The translations under genes and the position numbers were made by a program. This document shows, piece by piece, positions 52,539-61,677 of a DNA stretch of 64,000 nucleotides; the stretch's first letter is position 1, and every line of letters begins with the position of its first letter. Under the pieces are notes generated by a model. It was not told the origin of the DNA, did no database searches, and saw nothing but the letters and a program-made list of their open reading frames with translations. The DNA lies in assembly GCA_963695705.1 (NCBI GenBank), contig CAVOHB010000004.1:248001-312000 (forward strand), written 5' to 3'. Source of the DNA: JBKPNJ01 sp963695705. GTDB taxonomy: Bacteria; Actinomycetota; Actinomycetes; Propionibacteriales; Nocardioidaceae.

Positions 52539-53496
52539 ATGACCGCGCACGACTCGACCGCGCACGGCGTTCACGACCACGACGACGATCCGCGTAACCG
52601 GGACGTCCTGGTCTACGTGAACGGCGAGCTCGTCGCGCGCGACCGCGCCGTCGTCTCCGTCTTCGACGCCGGGTTCATCCTCGGCGACGGCGTTCTGGGA
52701 GGGACTGCGCGTCCACTCGGGCCACCCGGCGTTTCTCGAGCAGCATCTGGACCGGCTCTACGACGGGGCCAAGGCGATCGCTCTCGACATCGGCATGAGC
52801 CGGGAGCAGCTCACCCGGGCGATCTACCGCACCCTGGCGGCGAACTCGATGACCGACGGGGTGCACGTCCGGCTGATGGTGACGCGCGGCCCGAAGTCCA
52901 CCCCGTACCAGGATCCCCGGCTGTCAGTCGGGCCGGCCACGGTCGTCCTGATCGCCGAGCACAAGGCCCCCCGGACGGCGACGGGTGAGCGTGGTCTTCG
53001 CTTGTTCACCACCCATGTGCGCCGGGCCCACCCGGACACGCTCGATCCCAAGCTCAACTCGCACAGCAAGCTCAACGACATCACGGCCTGCATCCAGGCC
53101 TACTCGGCCGGCGCCGACGAGGCGCTCATGCTCGACCCCGAGGGCTTCGTCTCCTCGTGCAACTCGACCCACTTCTTCCTGGTCCGACGCGGTGAGGTCT
53201 GGACCTCGTCGGGCAAATACTGCCTGGCCGGCATCACCCGGGGCAACGTGCTGCAGGTCTGCGCGGCGGCCGGCATCCCTGCGTACGAGAAGAGCTTCAG
53301 CCTCTTCGACGTGTACGGCGCCGACGAGGCCTTCGTCACCGGCACGTTCGCCGGCGTCGTCCCCGTGCACGAGGTCGATGGACGCGTCATCGGCTCCGGC
53401 GAGCCCGGAGCCGGACCGGTGGTCCTCCGCCTGCAGCAGCTCTACGCCGACCTCGTCGACCTCGACGTGGCGTCCCGGAGCGTTCCGACCGGATGA
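52539..53496 (+). pseudogene. Class IV PLP aminotransferase (branched-chain/D-amino-acid aminotransferase-like), one frameshift
   Basis: The first frame from ATG 52539 gives VLVYVNGELVARDRAVVSVFDAGFILGDGV. An extra base in CGTTCTGG (52692-52699) shifts to the +1 frame, which gives WEGLRVHSGHPAFLEQHLDRLYDGA, THVRRAHPDTLDPKLNSHSKLNDITACIQA with the PLP Lys, and EGFVSSCNSTHFFLV to TGA 53496. Rejoined length ~318 residues. The stop overlaps the sulfotransferase-like ATG (ATGA), so the two are co-translated. Substrate not known. Only one base is wrong, favouring sequence error. Confidence 0.82.
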
Positions 53497-54264
53497 CGGG
53501 CGGTCCGCGGCCCAGCACCGGAATCCGCGAACCGGTCCGGCTGGCGGTCTGGTCGGGGCCGCGCAACATCTCGACCGCGATGATGCGCGCCTGGGAGAAC
53601 CGTCAGGACACCGTGGTCGTCGACGAGCCGCTGTATGCCCACTACCTTGCGACGACCGGTGTCGATCATCCCGGACGCGACGACGTGCTCGCCGCGCAGC
53701 CCAACGACTGGGAGTCGGCCGTCGCCGGGCTGTTCGAGCCGTTGCCCACCGGAGTGCGGATCCACTACCAGAAGCACATGACCCACCATCTGCTACCCGG
53801 CATGGACCGCGCGTGGATCCAGCGCCTACGCAACGTCATGCTGATCCGCGACCCGGCGGAGGTTGTCGCCTCCTACCTGCGCTCGCGCGCAACCGTCGAC
53901 GCCGTCCGACATCGGGCTCCGCCAGCAGGTCGAGCTGTACGAGATGCTCCAAGCGCTCGGAGCGCCACCACCGATCCTGGAGGCCGGTGACTTCCTGCGC
54001 GATCCCGAGGGCCATCTGCGCTGGGTCTGCAAGTGGATCGGCGTCGACTTCACTCCGCGGATGCTCTCGTGGCCGGCCGGTGCACGAGACACCGACGGGG
54101 TGTGGGCGCCGCACTGGTATGCCACGGTGCGACGGTCCACCGGCTTCGAGCCGTGGCAGCCGAAGGTCCCCGACCTGCGCGGGCCGGCTGCGCGGGTCGC
54201 AGACGCCTGCCGGCCGGAGTTCGCCCGGCTCTACGAGGCGCGACTGGTTCTCAATCCCGCATAA
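53493..54264 (+). pseudogene. Sulfotransferase-like P-loop protein, one frameshift
   Basis: The first frame gives RLAVWSGPRNISTAMMRAWENR, the 5'-phosphosulfate-binding-like loop (SGPRNIST), VVVDEPLYAHYL and VMLIRDPAEVVASYLRSR. At GTCGAC (53895-53900) an extra G shifts the frame +1, and TPSDIGLRQQVELYEMLQAL ... WICxW-like WVCKWIGVDFTPRMLSWPAG continues to TAA 54264. Rejoined length ~256 residues. This family is often encoded beside a class IV aminotransferase, as here. Sulfate transfer has not been shown for it to my knowledge. Confidence 0.78.
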
Positions 54265-54314
54265 CCGGGTGGCGGTGCGCCCGACCGGTGCCCAGAACCC
54301 GTACCGTCAGGAGC

Positions 54315-55202
54315 ATGGCACGGATGGCAACCATTGCGAGCCGGGCGGAGTCGCTGCTCGGCACCGGAGTGGTCGCGACGACGCCGGTCGCCGGCGGCGA
54401 CGTCTGCACGGCCACCCGGTTGCGGCTCTCCAACGGTCGCAGCGCCTTCATCAAGACCCGTCCGCAGGCCGAGACGGGCTTCTTCACCTCCGAGGCGGCC
54501 GGCCTGCGCTGGTTGGCAGCCGCCGCGGACGGCGTCCGCGTGCCCGACGTCCTCGCGAGCGCGGACGACTGCCTGATTCTCGGCTGGGTCGAGTCCGGCC
54601 GCGCGACCGCTGATGCGGCAGAGGAGTTCGGCCGGGCGTTGGCCCGGATGCACCGCTGTGGCGCGGAGCGGTTCGGCGCGGCGGACGACGGCTTCATCGG
54701 CACCCTCCGGTTGCCCAACAAGGAGGCGCCGTCCTGGCCGGAGTTCTGGGCGACCCGCAGGATCCTCCCGTACCTCAAGGCAGCCCGGGATCGTGGCGCG
54801 CTGCTCGAAGCCGACGTTGACCGGATCGAGGCGGTGCTCGCCCGGCTGACCGAACTCGCCGGCCCGGACGAGCCGCCGGCGCGCATCCACGGCGACCTGT
54901 GGTCGGGCAACGTCATGTGGGGCAATGACGGCAACGCCTGGGTCGTCGACGCCGCGGCACACGGCGGGCACCGCGAGACCGACCTTGCCATGCTGGCGCT
55001 GTTCGGGACACCCAACCTCGCGCGCATCCTGCAGGCCTATGACGAGGAGGCGCCGCTCGCCGACGGCTTCCGGGCGCGTGTGCCGCTGCACCAGCTGCAT
55101 CCGCTGCTGGTCCATGCAGTGCTGTTCGGAGGGTCGTACGGCCCACGCGCCGGACAGGCCGCACGCTCGCTTCTCGACGGCACCGCAGGCACGTCGAACT
55201 GA
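54315..55202 (+). CDS. Fructosamine kinase-family protein
   Basis: A 295-residue protein: VVATTPVAGGDVCTATRLRLSNGRSAFIKTR with the ATP-anchoring Lys, ADDCLILGWVESG hinge, ARIHGDLWSGNVMWG catalytic loop and WVVDAAAHGGHRETDLAMLALFG, the fructosamine-kinase signature (D-P-A-x-Y-G-G-H-R-E-x-D). It phosphorylates sugar adducts on amines, starting deglycation. ATG 54315 is only one base from AGGAG; the in-frame ATG 54324 may be the real start. The intact HGDxxxxN and DxAxxGGH motifs support activity. Confidence 0.9.
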   Translation: MARMATIASRAESLLGTGVVATTPVAGGDVCTATRLRLSNGRSAFIKTRPQAETGFFTSEAAGLRWLAAAADGVRVPDVLASADDCLILGWVESGRATADAAEEFGRALARMHRCGAERFGAADDGFIGTLRLPNKEAPSWPEFWATRRILPYLKAARDRGALLEADVDRIEAVLARLTELAGPDEPPARIHGDLWSGNVMWGNDGNAWVVDAAAHGGHRETDLAMLALFGTPNLARILQAYDEEAPLADGFRARVPLHQLHPLLVHAVLFGGSYGPRAGQAARSLLDGTAGTSN

Positions 55203-55241
55203 CCGTCGCGAGTCGCTGGCCGTCAGGGGGTCGACGTGTCG

Positions 55242-55259
55242 TCTCAGCCTCGTCTCAGG
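55242..55259 (+). promoter_or_regulatory. MprA-box-like direct repeat before mprA
   Basis: TCTCAGC (55242-55248) and TCTCAGG (55253-55259) are direct repeats exactly 11 bp apart, ending 21 bp before the mprA ATG. A matching pair with the same period lies 22 bp before htrA (58280-58297). Mycobacterial MprA binds short direct repeats of this kind, so autoregulation is inferred. Confidence 0.65.
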
Positions 55260-55280
55260 TGCGAATGACACTCTGGGTGC

Positions 55281-55967
55281 ATGCGCATCCTCGTCGTCGA
55301 CGACGACAGAGCCGTTCGTGAGTCGCTGCGTCGTTCTCTGCAGTTCAACGGCTACGAGGTCGAGGTGGCCTCCGACGGCGCGGAGGCGCTCGCCCGGGTC
55401 TCGGCGGTCGCCCCCGACGCACTCGTCGTCGACGTGATGATGCCCCGGCTCGACGGGCTCGAGACCACCCGTGCGCTGCGTGCTGCCGGCAGCGACCTTC
55501 CGATCCTGGTTCTCACCGCCCGGGACGCGGTCACCGACAGGGTCGCCGGGCTCGATGCCGGAGCCGACGACTACCTCACCAAGCCGTTCGCGCTCGAAGA
55601 GCTGCTGGCCCGGCTGCGGGCGCTGCTGCGACGTGTCGTGGTGAGCGAGGGATCCCCAGAGCCGGTGCTCCGCTTCGCCGACCTGAGCCTGGATCCGGCG
55701 ACCCGGGAGGTACGACGCGGCGGCCGGGCGATGTCCCTGACCCGTACGGAGTTCTCGCTGCTCGAGCTGCTGATGCGCCGGCCGCGGCACGTGCTCGACC
55801 GGGCCTACATCCTCGAGGAGGTGTGGGGCTACGACTTCCCCACCACCGCGAACTCGCTCGAGGTCTACATCGGATACCTGCGGCGCAAGACCGAGGCGGA
55901 GGGAGAGCCGCGCCTGCTCCACACCGTGCGCGGTGTGGGGTACGTGCTGCGCGAGTCTCCACCGTGA
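55281..55967 (+). CDS. mprA: OmpR-family response regulator MprA
   Basis: The 228-residue protein has a receiver domain (ILVVDDDRAVRESLRR, phospho-acceptor in LVVDVMMPRLDGLE, LVLTARDAVTDRVAGLDAGADDYLTKPF) and a winged-helix output domain (MSLTRTEFSLLELLMRRPRHVLDRAYILEEVWGYDF ... TVRGVGYVLR). Both the sequence and the order mprA-mprB-(methyltransferase)-htrA match the mycobacterial envelope-stress system MprAB-PepD. The stop overlaps the mprB GTG. Confidence 0.9.
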   Translation: MRILVVDDDRAVRESLRRSLQFNGYEVEVASDGAEALARVSAVAPDALVVDVMMPRLDGLETTRALRAAGSDLPILVLTARDAVTDRVAGLDAGADDYLTKPFALEELLARLRALLRRVVVSEGSPEPVLRFADLSLDPATREVRRGGRAMSLTRTEFSLLELLMRRPRHVLDRAYILEEVWGYDFPTTANSLEVYIGYLRRKTEAEGEPRLLHTVRGVGYVLRESPP

Positions 55968-57370
55968 GCGGCCGGGTCACGCTGGCGGCGCGTGTCACCT
56001 GGCTGACCGCCGTCGCCGTCGGAGTCGCGGTCGCGGTCGCCAGCCTCGCCGCGTTCGTCACCGTGCGCTCCCAGACGCTCAGCACCCTCGATCAGAACCT
56101 GCTCGACCGGGCCAGGTCGGTCAGCGCCACCCTGGACGACCCCGGGTTCCTGTCCGGGGTTCCTCCCAGTGCGATGGTCGCCGCGGACATCCGCATCGCG
56201 CTGCTCGACGTGACCGGCCAGGCGGTGTGCGCGTGCACCGAGGCCACCCGGCCGCCATTGAGCGGTGCCGAGCTCGCCGTGGCCAGGGGCGACGCACCAT
56301 CGTCGCTGCGGACGGTCAATATCGACGGTGAGTCGCTGCGGGTGGCGGCCGTCCCGGTGCCCAACCTCGAGGGAGGGTTCGCGCTCGTCGTTGCGCAGTC
56401 GCTCGAACCGACCGAGCGGACGCTGCGGCGGCTGGGCCTGGTGCTGCTCCTCGTCGGCGGGCTCGGGGTTCTCGTCGCAGCGCTGGCCGGATGGGCTGTC
56501 GCACGCTCGGCGCTACGGCCGGTGCGCCGGCTGACCGAGGCCGCCGAGGACGTCGCGCGCACCGCGCGGCTGGAGCCGATCGAGGTGACCGGGGACGATG
56601 AGATCGCGCGGCTGTCGATGGCGTTCAACTCGATGCTGGCGGCCGTGGCCGCATCGCAGGCACGGCAGCGGCGCCTGGTCGCCGACGCCGGTCACGAGCT
56701 GCGCACTCCGCTGACCTCACTGCGGACCAACCTCGACCTGCTGGCCCAGGCCGACCAGCAGGGCGGTTTGCCGCCGCAGGCGCGCACCGAGCTGCTCGCC
56801 GACGTGCGCGCGCAGATCGAGGAGCTGTCCACTCTCGTCGGCGACCTGGTGGAGCTGGCCCGCGACGAGCCCCTGCACCGCGACGACGAGTCCATCGACA
56901 TGGCGGAGATCGTCAGCCGGGCGGTGGAGCGGGTACGCCGGCGGGCCGGATCGGTGCGGTTCGAGGTGTCCTTGCAACCATGGTTCGTGCGCGGCGAACC
57001 ACAGGCCCTGGAGCGTGCCGTGACCAACCTGCTCGACAATGCGGTCAAGTGGAGCCCCCCAGAGGGGACTGTTCGGGTCCACCTCGTCGACGGGGGCCTG
57101 ATCGTCGGTGACGATGGCCCGGGCATCGCCGACGAGGATCTGCCGCTGGTCTTCGACCGCTTCTACCGCTCGCCGGAGGCCCGGATGCTGCCGGGCTCCG
57201 GCCTGGGCCTGGCGATCGTCCGCCAGGCCGCGGAGCGGCACGGCGGACACGTCGCCGTCGGCCATTCGGCCAGCGGCGGCGCCGAGCTGTGGTTCGGCAT
57301 CCCAGGATCGTCGACGCCCGACCACGATTCCGTCGGCCATCCGTCCGAAGGCGGCGCGCAGCCGGTATGA
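55964..57370 (+). CDS. mprB: Sensor histidine kinase MprB
   Basis: The 468-residue protein has an N-terminal membrane helix, an extracytoplasmic domain (~40-150), a second helix (LGLVLLLVGGLGVLVAALAGWAVA), HAMP, the HisKA box DAGHELRTPLTSLRTNLDLL and a HATPase domain (VTNLLDNAVKWSPPEG; GDDGPGIADEDLPLVFDRFYR; GSGLGLAIVRQ). It probably senses envelope damage. GTG 55964 overlaps mprA's stop, and its own stop overlaps the methyltransferase ATG (ATGA), making all three translationally linked. Confidence 0.9.
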   Translation: MSGRVTLAARVTWLTAVAVGVAVAVASLAAFVTVRSQTLSTLDQNLLDRARSVSATLDDPGFLSGVPPSAMVAADIRIALLDVTGQAVCACTEATRPPLSGAELAVARGDAPSSLRTVNIDGESLRVAAVPVPNLEGGFALVVAQSLEPTERTLRRLGLVLLLVGGLGVLVAALAGWAVARSALRPVRRLTEAAEDVARTARLEPIEVTGDDEIARLSMAFNSMLAAVAASQARQRRLVADAGHELRTPLTSLRTNLDLLAQADQQGGLPPQARTELLADVRAQIEELSTLVGDLVELARDEPLHRDDESIDMAEIVSRAVERVRRRAGSVRFEVSLQPWFVRGEPQALERAVTNLLDNAVKWSPPEGTVRVHLVDGGLIVGDDGPGIADEDLPLVFDRFYRSPEARMLPGSGLGLAIVRQAAERHGGHVAVGHSASGGAELWFGIPGSSTPDHDSVGHPSEGGAQPV

Positions 57371-58215
57371 TCGAACTCGAAGGCGGCTCCGACTACGTGG
57401 TGCACGCTGACAACATGGACGTCCTGCCCACGCTGCCCGACGAGAGCTTCCAGCTGGTCTATCTCGACCCACCGTTCAACACCGGAGCCCAGCAGCAGCG
57501 GCGGACGCTGCGGACCTCCCGCGACGCGGAGGGAGACCGCGTCGGGTTCGCCGGGCATCGGTACGCGACGACGGAGACCGGCCGGATGGCGTACGCCGAT
57601 GCCTTCGACGACTATCCCGCGTTCCTCCGCCCGCGACTCGAGCAGGCCCGGCGCCTGCTCACAGAGTCCGGCACGCTGTACTTCCACATCGACTGGCGCG
57701 AGGCGCACTACTGCAAGGTCCTGCTCGACGACATCTTCGGCCGGGACTGCTTCCTCAACGAGGTGATCTGGGCCTACGACTACGGCGGGCGGGCGCGAGA
57801 CCGGTGGCCCGCCAAGCACGACACGATCCTGGTCTACGTCAAGACCAGCGGCAGGCACCTGTTCGACCAGGACGAGATCGACCGGATCCCGTATCTCGCT
57901 CCCGGTCTGGTCGGCGCCGCCAAGGCCGCACGCGGCAAACTCCCGACCGACGTCTGGTGGCACACGATCGTGCCCACCAGCGGCACCGAGAAGACCGGCT
58001 ACCCGAACCAGAAGCCCGAGGGCGTGATGCGCCGGATCCTGCAGCCGTCCACCCGACCCGGCGACTGGGTGCTCGACTTCTTCGCCGGCAGTGGCACCAC
58101 GGGTGCGGTGGCCGCCGCGATGGGACGACGGTTCGTGATGATCGACTCCAACACCGAGGCGATCGACGTGATGAGACGACGCCTGACCGGCCTGGACGTG
58201 AGCTATCTGGGTTGA
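57367..58215 (+). CDS. Beta-class DNA methyltransferase (adenine-N6 or cytosine-N4), orphan
   Basis: The 282-residue protein has catalytic motif IV LDPPFNTG near the N-terminus and the AdoMet motif I VLDFFAGSGTTGAVAAAMGRRFVMID near the C-terminus, the order of beta-class enzymes. NEVIWAYDYGGR and KTGYPNQKPEGVMRRIL are also typical. The compact size leaves little room for a separate target-recognition domain. No restriction nuclease is nearby. It is unusual that the ATG overlaps the stop of mprB and that the gene sits between mprB and htrA. Recognition sequence unknown. Confidence 0.9.
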   Translation: MIELEGGSDYVVHADNMDVLPTLPDESFQLVYLDPPFNTGAQQQRRTLRTSRDAEGDRVGFAGHRYATTETGRMAYADAFDDYPAFLRPRLEQARRLLTESGTLYFHIDWREAHYCKVLLDDIFGRDCFLNEVIWAYDYGGRARDRWPAKHDTILVYVKTSGRHLFDQDEIDRIPYLAPGLVGAAKAARGKLPTDVWWHTIVPTSGTEKTGYPNQKPEGVMRRILQPSTRPGDWVLDFFAGSGTTGAVAAAMGRRFVMIDSNTEAIDVMRRRLTGLDVSYLG

Positions 58216-58279
58216 GCCTGGACCGTCGCGGCACTGTCGCGGACGGCCCGGGCATTTCCTTGGCGAGGCTTGTGCCTGT

Positions 58280-58297
58280 TTTCAGGGTCATCTCAGG
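58280..58297 (+). promoter_or_regulatory. MprA-box-like direct repeat before htrA
   Basis: TTTCAGG (58280-58286) and TCTCAGG (58291-58297) are 11 bp apart and end 22 bp before ATG 58320, almost the same geometry as the pair upstream of mprA. This points to the same regulator acting on htrA separately from the upstream operon. Confidence 0.65.
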
Positions 58298-58319
58298 TTG
58301 GTCGTGGATGGTTGCCCAC

Positions 58320-59624
<1,305 letters not shown>

Positions 59625-59660
59625 GTCGACCTCGAGACCCTGCAAGGGTCCGTACAGCCA

Positions 59661-59706
59661 GGACACCGGCGCGACGCCCCCTCCCACCGAACTCGCGCCG
59701 GTGTCC
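59661..59706. terminator. Strong bidirectional hairpin between htrA and the PhzE-like gene
   Basis: GGACACCGGCGCGA (59661-59674) and TCGCGCCGGTGTCC (59693-59706) are perfect 14-bp inverted arms around an 18-base loop, placed between two convergent genes. There is no T-run, common in high-GC actinobacteria. A short direct repeat of CCGGCGCTGGC follows at about 59716-59742 and enters the PhzE-like stop. Confidence 0.75.
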
Positions 59707-59739
59707 GCCCCTTGTCCGGCGCTGGCCAGCCGGCGCTGG

Positions 59740-61638
59740 CTAGCCGGCGGGGCCGACGACCGCCGTCCGGAGGATGGCGATGACCAGGTCGCGGATGAGG
59801 CCGTACCCGTTCTCGGTCAGGATCGACTCGGCATGGAACTGCACGCCCCGGAAGTGCGGGCCGGCGATCATGTTCACGTCACCGCTGGGCTCGTCGGTCT
59901 CGACCTCCAGACCCGCGGCCAGTCCACCCGCCGGCACCCGGGCGACGAAGGTGTTGTAGAAGCCCACCCGCTCCGGGCGCCCGAGCACCCGGACCGGCGT
60001 CTGCGTGCCCTGGAACACGATGTCCTTGAAGACAAGGTCGAGGCCGAGGCGCCCGCACAGGATCTGGTGACCCAGGCAGACGGCGAGGAACGGCCGGCCG
60101 GACTCGAGCACATCGTCCACGACGCGGCCGAACGTCGCCATCTTGGGATCGCTCCCGTCTCGCGGGTCCCCGGGGCCGGGTCCGAGAACCACCAGGTCGT
60201 ACCCCTCGGTGTCGTCCGGCTGGTAGTCCCCGTGCCGGACGACGGCCGTGCTCATCCCGAGCGTGACCAGCACATGCCGCAGCATGTTGACGAAGTCGTC
60301 CTCACCGTCGATGATCACCGCCGTCCTGCCCAGCAGCGAAGGAACCGGAGACGTGTCGGCCTGGTCCACGAGCCAGAACTTCGACAGCCGCTGGTTGCGT
60401 GACCCGAGGGCCAGCAACACGTCCTCGTCGGTCGCCAACTGCGCGATGCCCGGGACCTGTGTCGGCGGCACGTCGACGAGGCCGAAGGCGCTGAGGATCC
60501 CGGCGGCCTTCGCGTGCGTCTCGGCCACTTCCGACTGCGGCTGCGAGTCGCGGACCAGCGTCGCCCCGGCGGTGACGCGCAGGCTCCCGTCCAGGGCGAC
60601 GTCGGCGGCCCGGATGATGATCGGCGCGTCCGCGGTGGGCCGGCCGTCGCCGTCTCGCCCGAGCAGCGCCAGCACGGCGCCGTAGTAGCCGCGGCCCCGG
60701 GTCTCGTACCGCTTGATCACCCGACAGGCGTTCTCGACGGGGCTGCCGGTCACTGTGGCAGCGAACATCGAGTCACGCAGGACGTCGCGGATGTCGCGGG
60801 TGGTGCGCCCGGCCAGCAGGTACTCGGTGTGGATGAGGTGGGTCATCTGCTTCAGGTACGGCCCGAGCACGAGCCCACCCTCATTGCAGATGTCGCACAT
60901 CATCTTCAGCTCCTCGTCGACCACCATGAAGAGCTCGTAGATCTCCTTCTCGTCGGCGAGGAACTCCAGCAGCGCGGCCTTGCTGGTGACCGGGTCCTCG
61001 AGCCCGCGGAGTCGGAACGTGCCGCTGATCGGGTTCATCCGGACGTTTCCCGCGTGCACGCTCACGTGCCGTTCCGGGCTGGCACCGATCAGGTAGCGAT
61101 CACCGGTGAACACGCAGAACGTCCAGTACGCCCCGCGCTCGCGCACGAGCAGCCGGCGGAACACCGTCAGTGCCTTGGCGGCGTCCCAGCCAGCGATCCG
61201 GCAGCGGTAGTCGCGGGCGATGACGACGTTGGCTCCCTCGCCGTTGCCGATCTCGTCGGTGATCACCCGGTCGACGATCTTGGCGTACGCGTCGTCGTCG
61301 ACATCGAAGCCACCCGGCTCGGCGACCTCGACCGGTTCGTCGGGCAGGAGTCGCAACATCTCGACGAGCTGGACCTCGCGGTGGCTCTGCACACTGATCA
61401 CCGACAGTGGGGTGCCGTCGTCATGGACCTCGAAGCCGCGCTCGGCCACCTGCCGGAACGGCACCGCCAGGAGACGGTCGAACATGGGTCCGGTCGTCGG
61501 GACGCCGTGGTCCAGCGGCAGGTCGGCGAGCCGTTCGAGGTCCTCGCGGTGCCCACCGAGCAGGGTCACGGTCGCCGAGTCCCGCAGCCGGATCAGCGCG
61601 AACGCCGGATAGCCGACGAGCTCGTCAAGGACCGACAC
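59740..61638 (-). CDS. Fused TrpE-TrpG-like anthranilate/ADIC synthase (PhzE type)
   Basis: The 632-residue chorismate-binding plus glutamine-amidotransferase fusion. The synthase half has RQVAERGFEVHDDGTPLSVISVQS, IARDYRCRI, RGAYWTFCVFTGDRYLIGASPERHVSV, RMNPISGTFRLRG, KEIYELFMVVDEELKMMCDIC and MFAATVTGSPVENACRVIKRYE. The amidotransferase half has VVLGPGPGDPRDG, nucleophile Cys521 in LAVCLGHQILCG, and His602/Glu604 in FHAES. Length and wording match PhzE-like enzymes, which make 2-amino-2-deoxyisochorismate or anthranilate for secondary metabolism, more than primary TrpE/TrpG. No phenazine or trp genes are in the window; the next genes to the left in its direction are convergent. Confidence 0.88.
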   Translation of the reverse strand: MSVLDELVGYPAFALIRLRDSATVTLLGGHREDLERLADLPLDHGVPTTGPMFDRLLAVPFRQVAERGFEVHDDGTPLSVISVQSHREVQLVEMLRLLPDEPVEVAEPGGFDVDDDAYAKIVDRVITDEIGNGEGANVVIARDYRCRIAGWDAAKALTVFRRLLVRERGAYWTFCVFTGDRYLIGASPERHVSVHAGNVRMNPISGTFRLRGLEDPVTSKAALLEFLADEKEIYELFMVVDEELKMMCDICNEGGLVLGPYLKQMTHLIHTEYLLAGRTTRDIRDVLRDSMFAATVTGSPVENACRVIKRYETRGRGYYGAVLALLGRDGDGRPTADAPIIIRAADVALDGSLRVTAGATLVRDSQPQSEVAETHAKAAGILSAFGLVDVPPTQVPGIAQLATDEDVLLALGSRNQRLSKFWLVDQADTSPVPSLLGRTAVIIDGEDDFVNMLRHVLVTLGMSTAVVRHGDYQPDDTEGYDLVVLGPGPGDPRDGSDPKMATFGRVVDDVLESGRPFLAVCLGHQILCGRLGLDLVFKDIVFQGTQTPVRVLGRPERVGFYNTFVARVPAGGLAAGLEVETDEPSGDVNMIAGPHFRGVQFHAESILTENGYGLIRDLVIAILRTAVVGPAG

Positions 61639-61677
61639 GATGCCATCCGGGATCGGAAGGGGAATGGGAAAACGACC

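Noticed and set aside
54231..55922. 563-residue minus-strand frame opposite the fructosamine kinase and mprA
   Set aside because: No domain signature and complete overlap with two well-supported genes.
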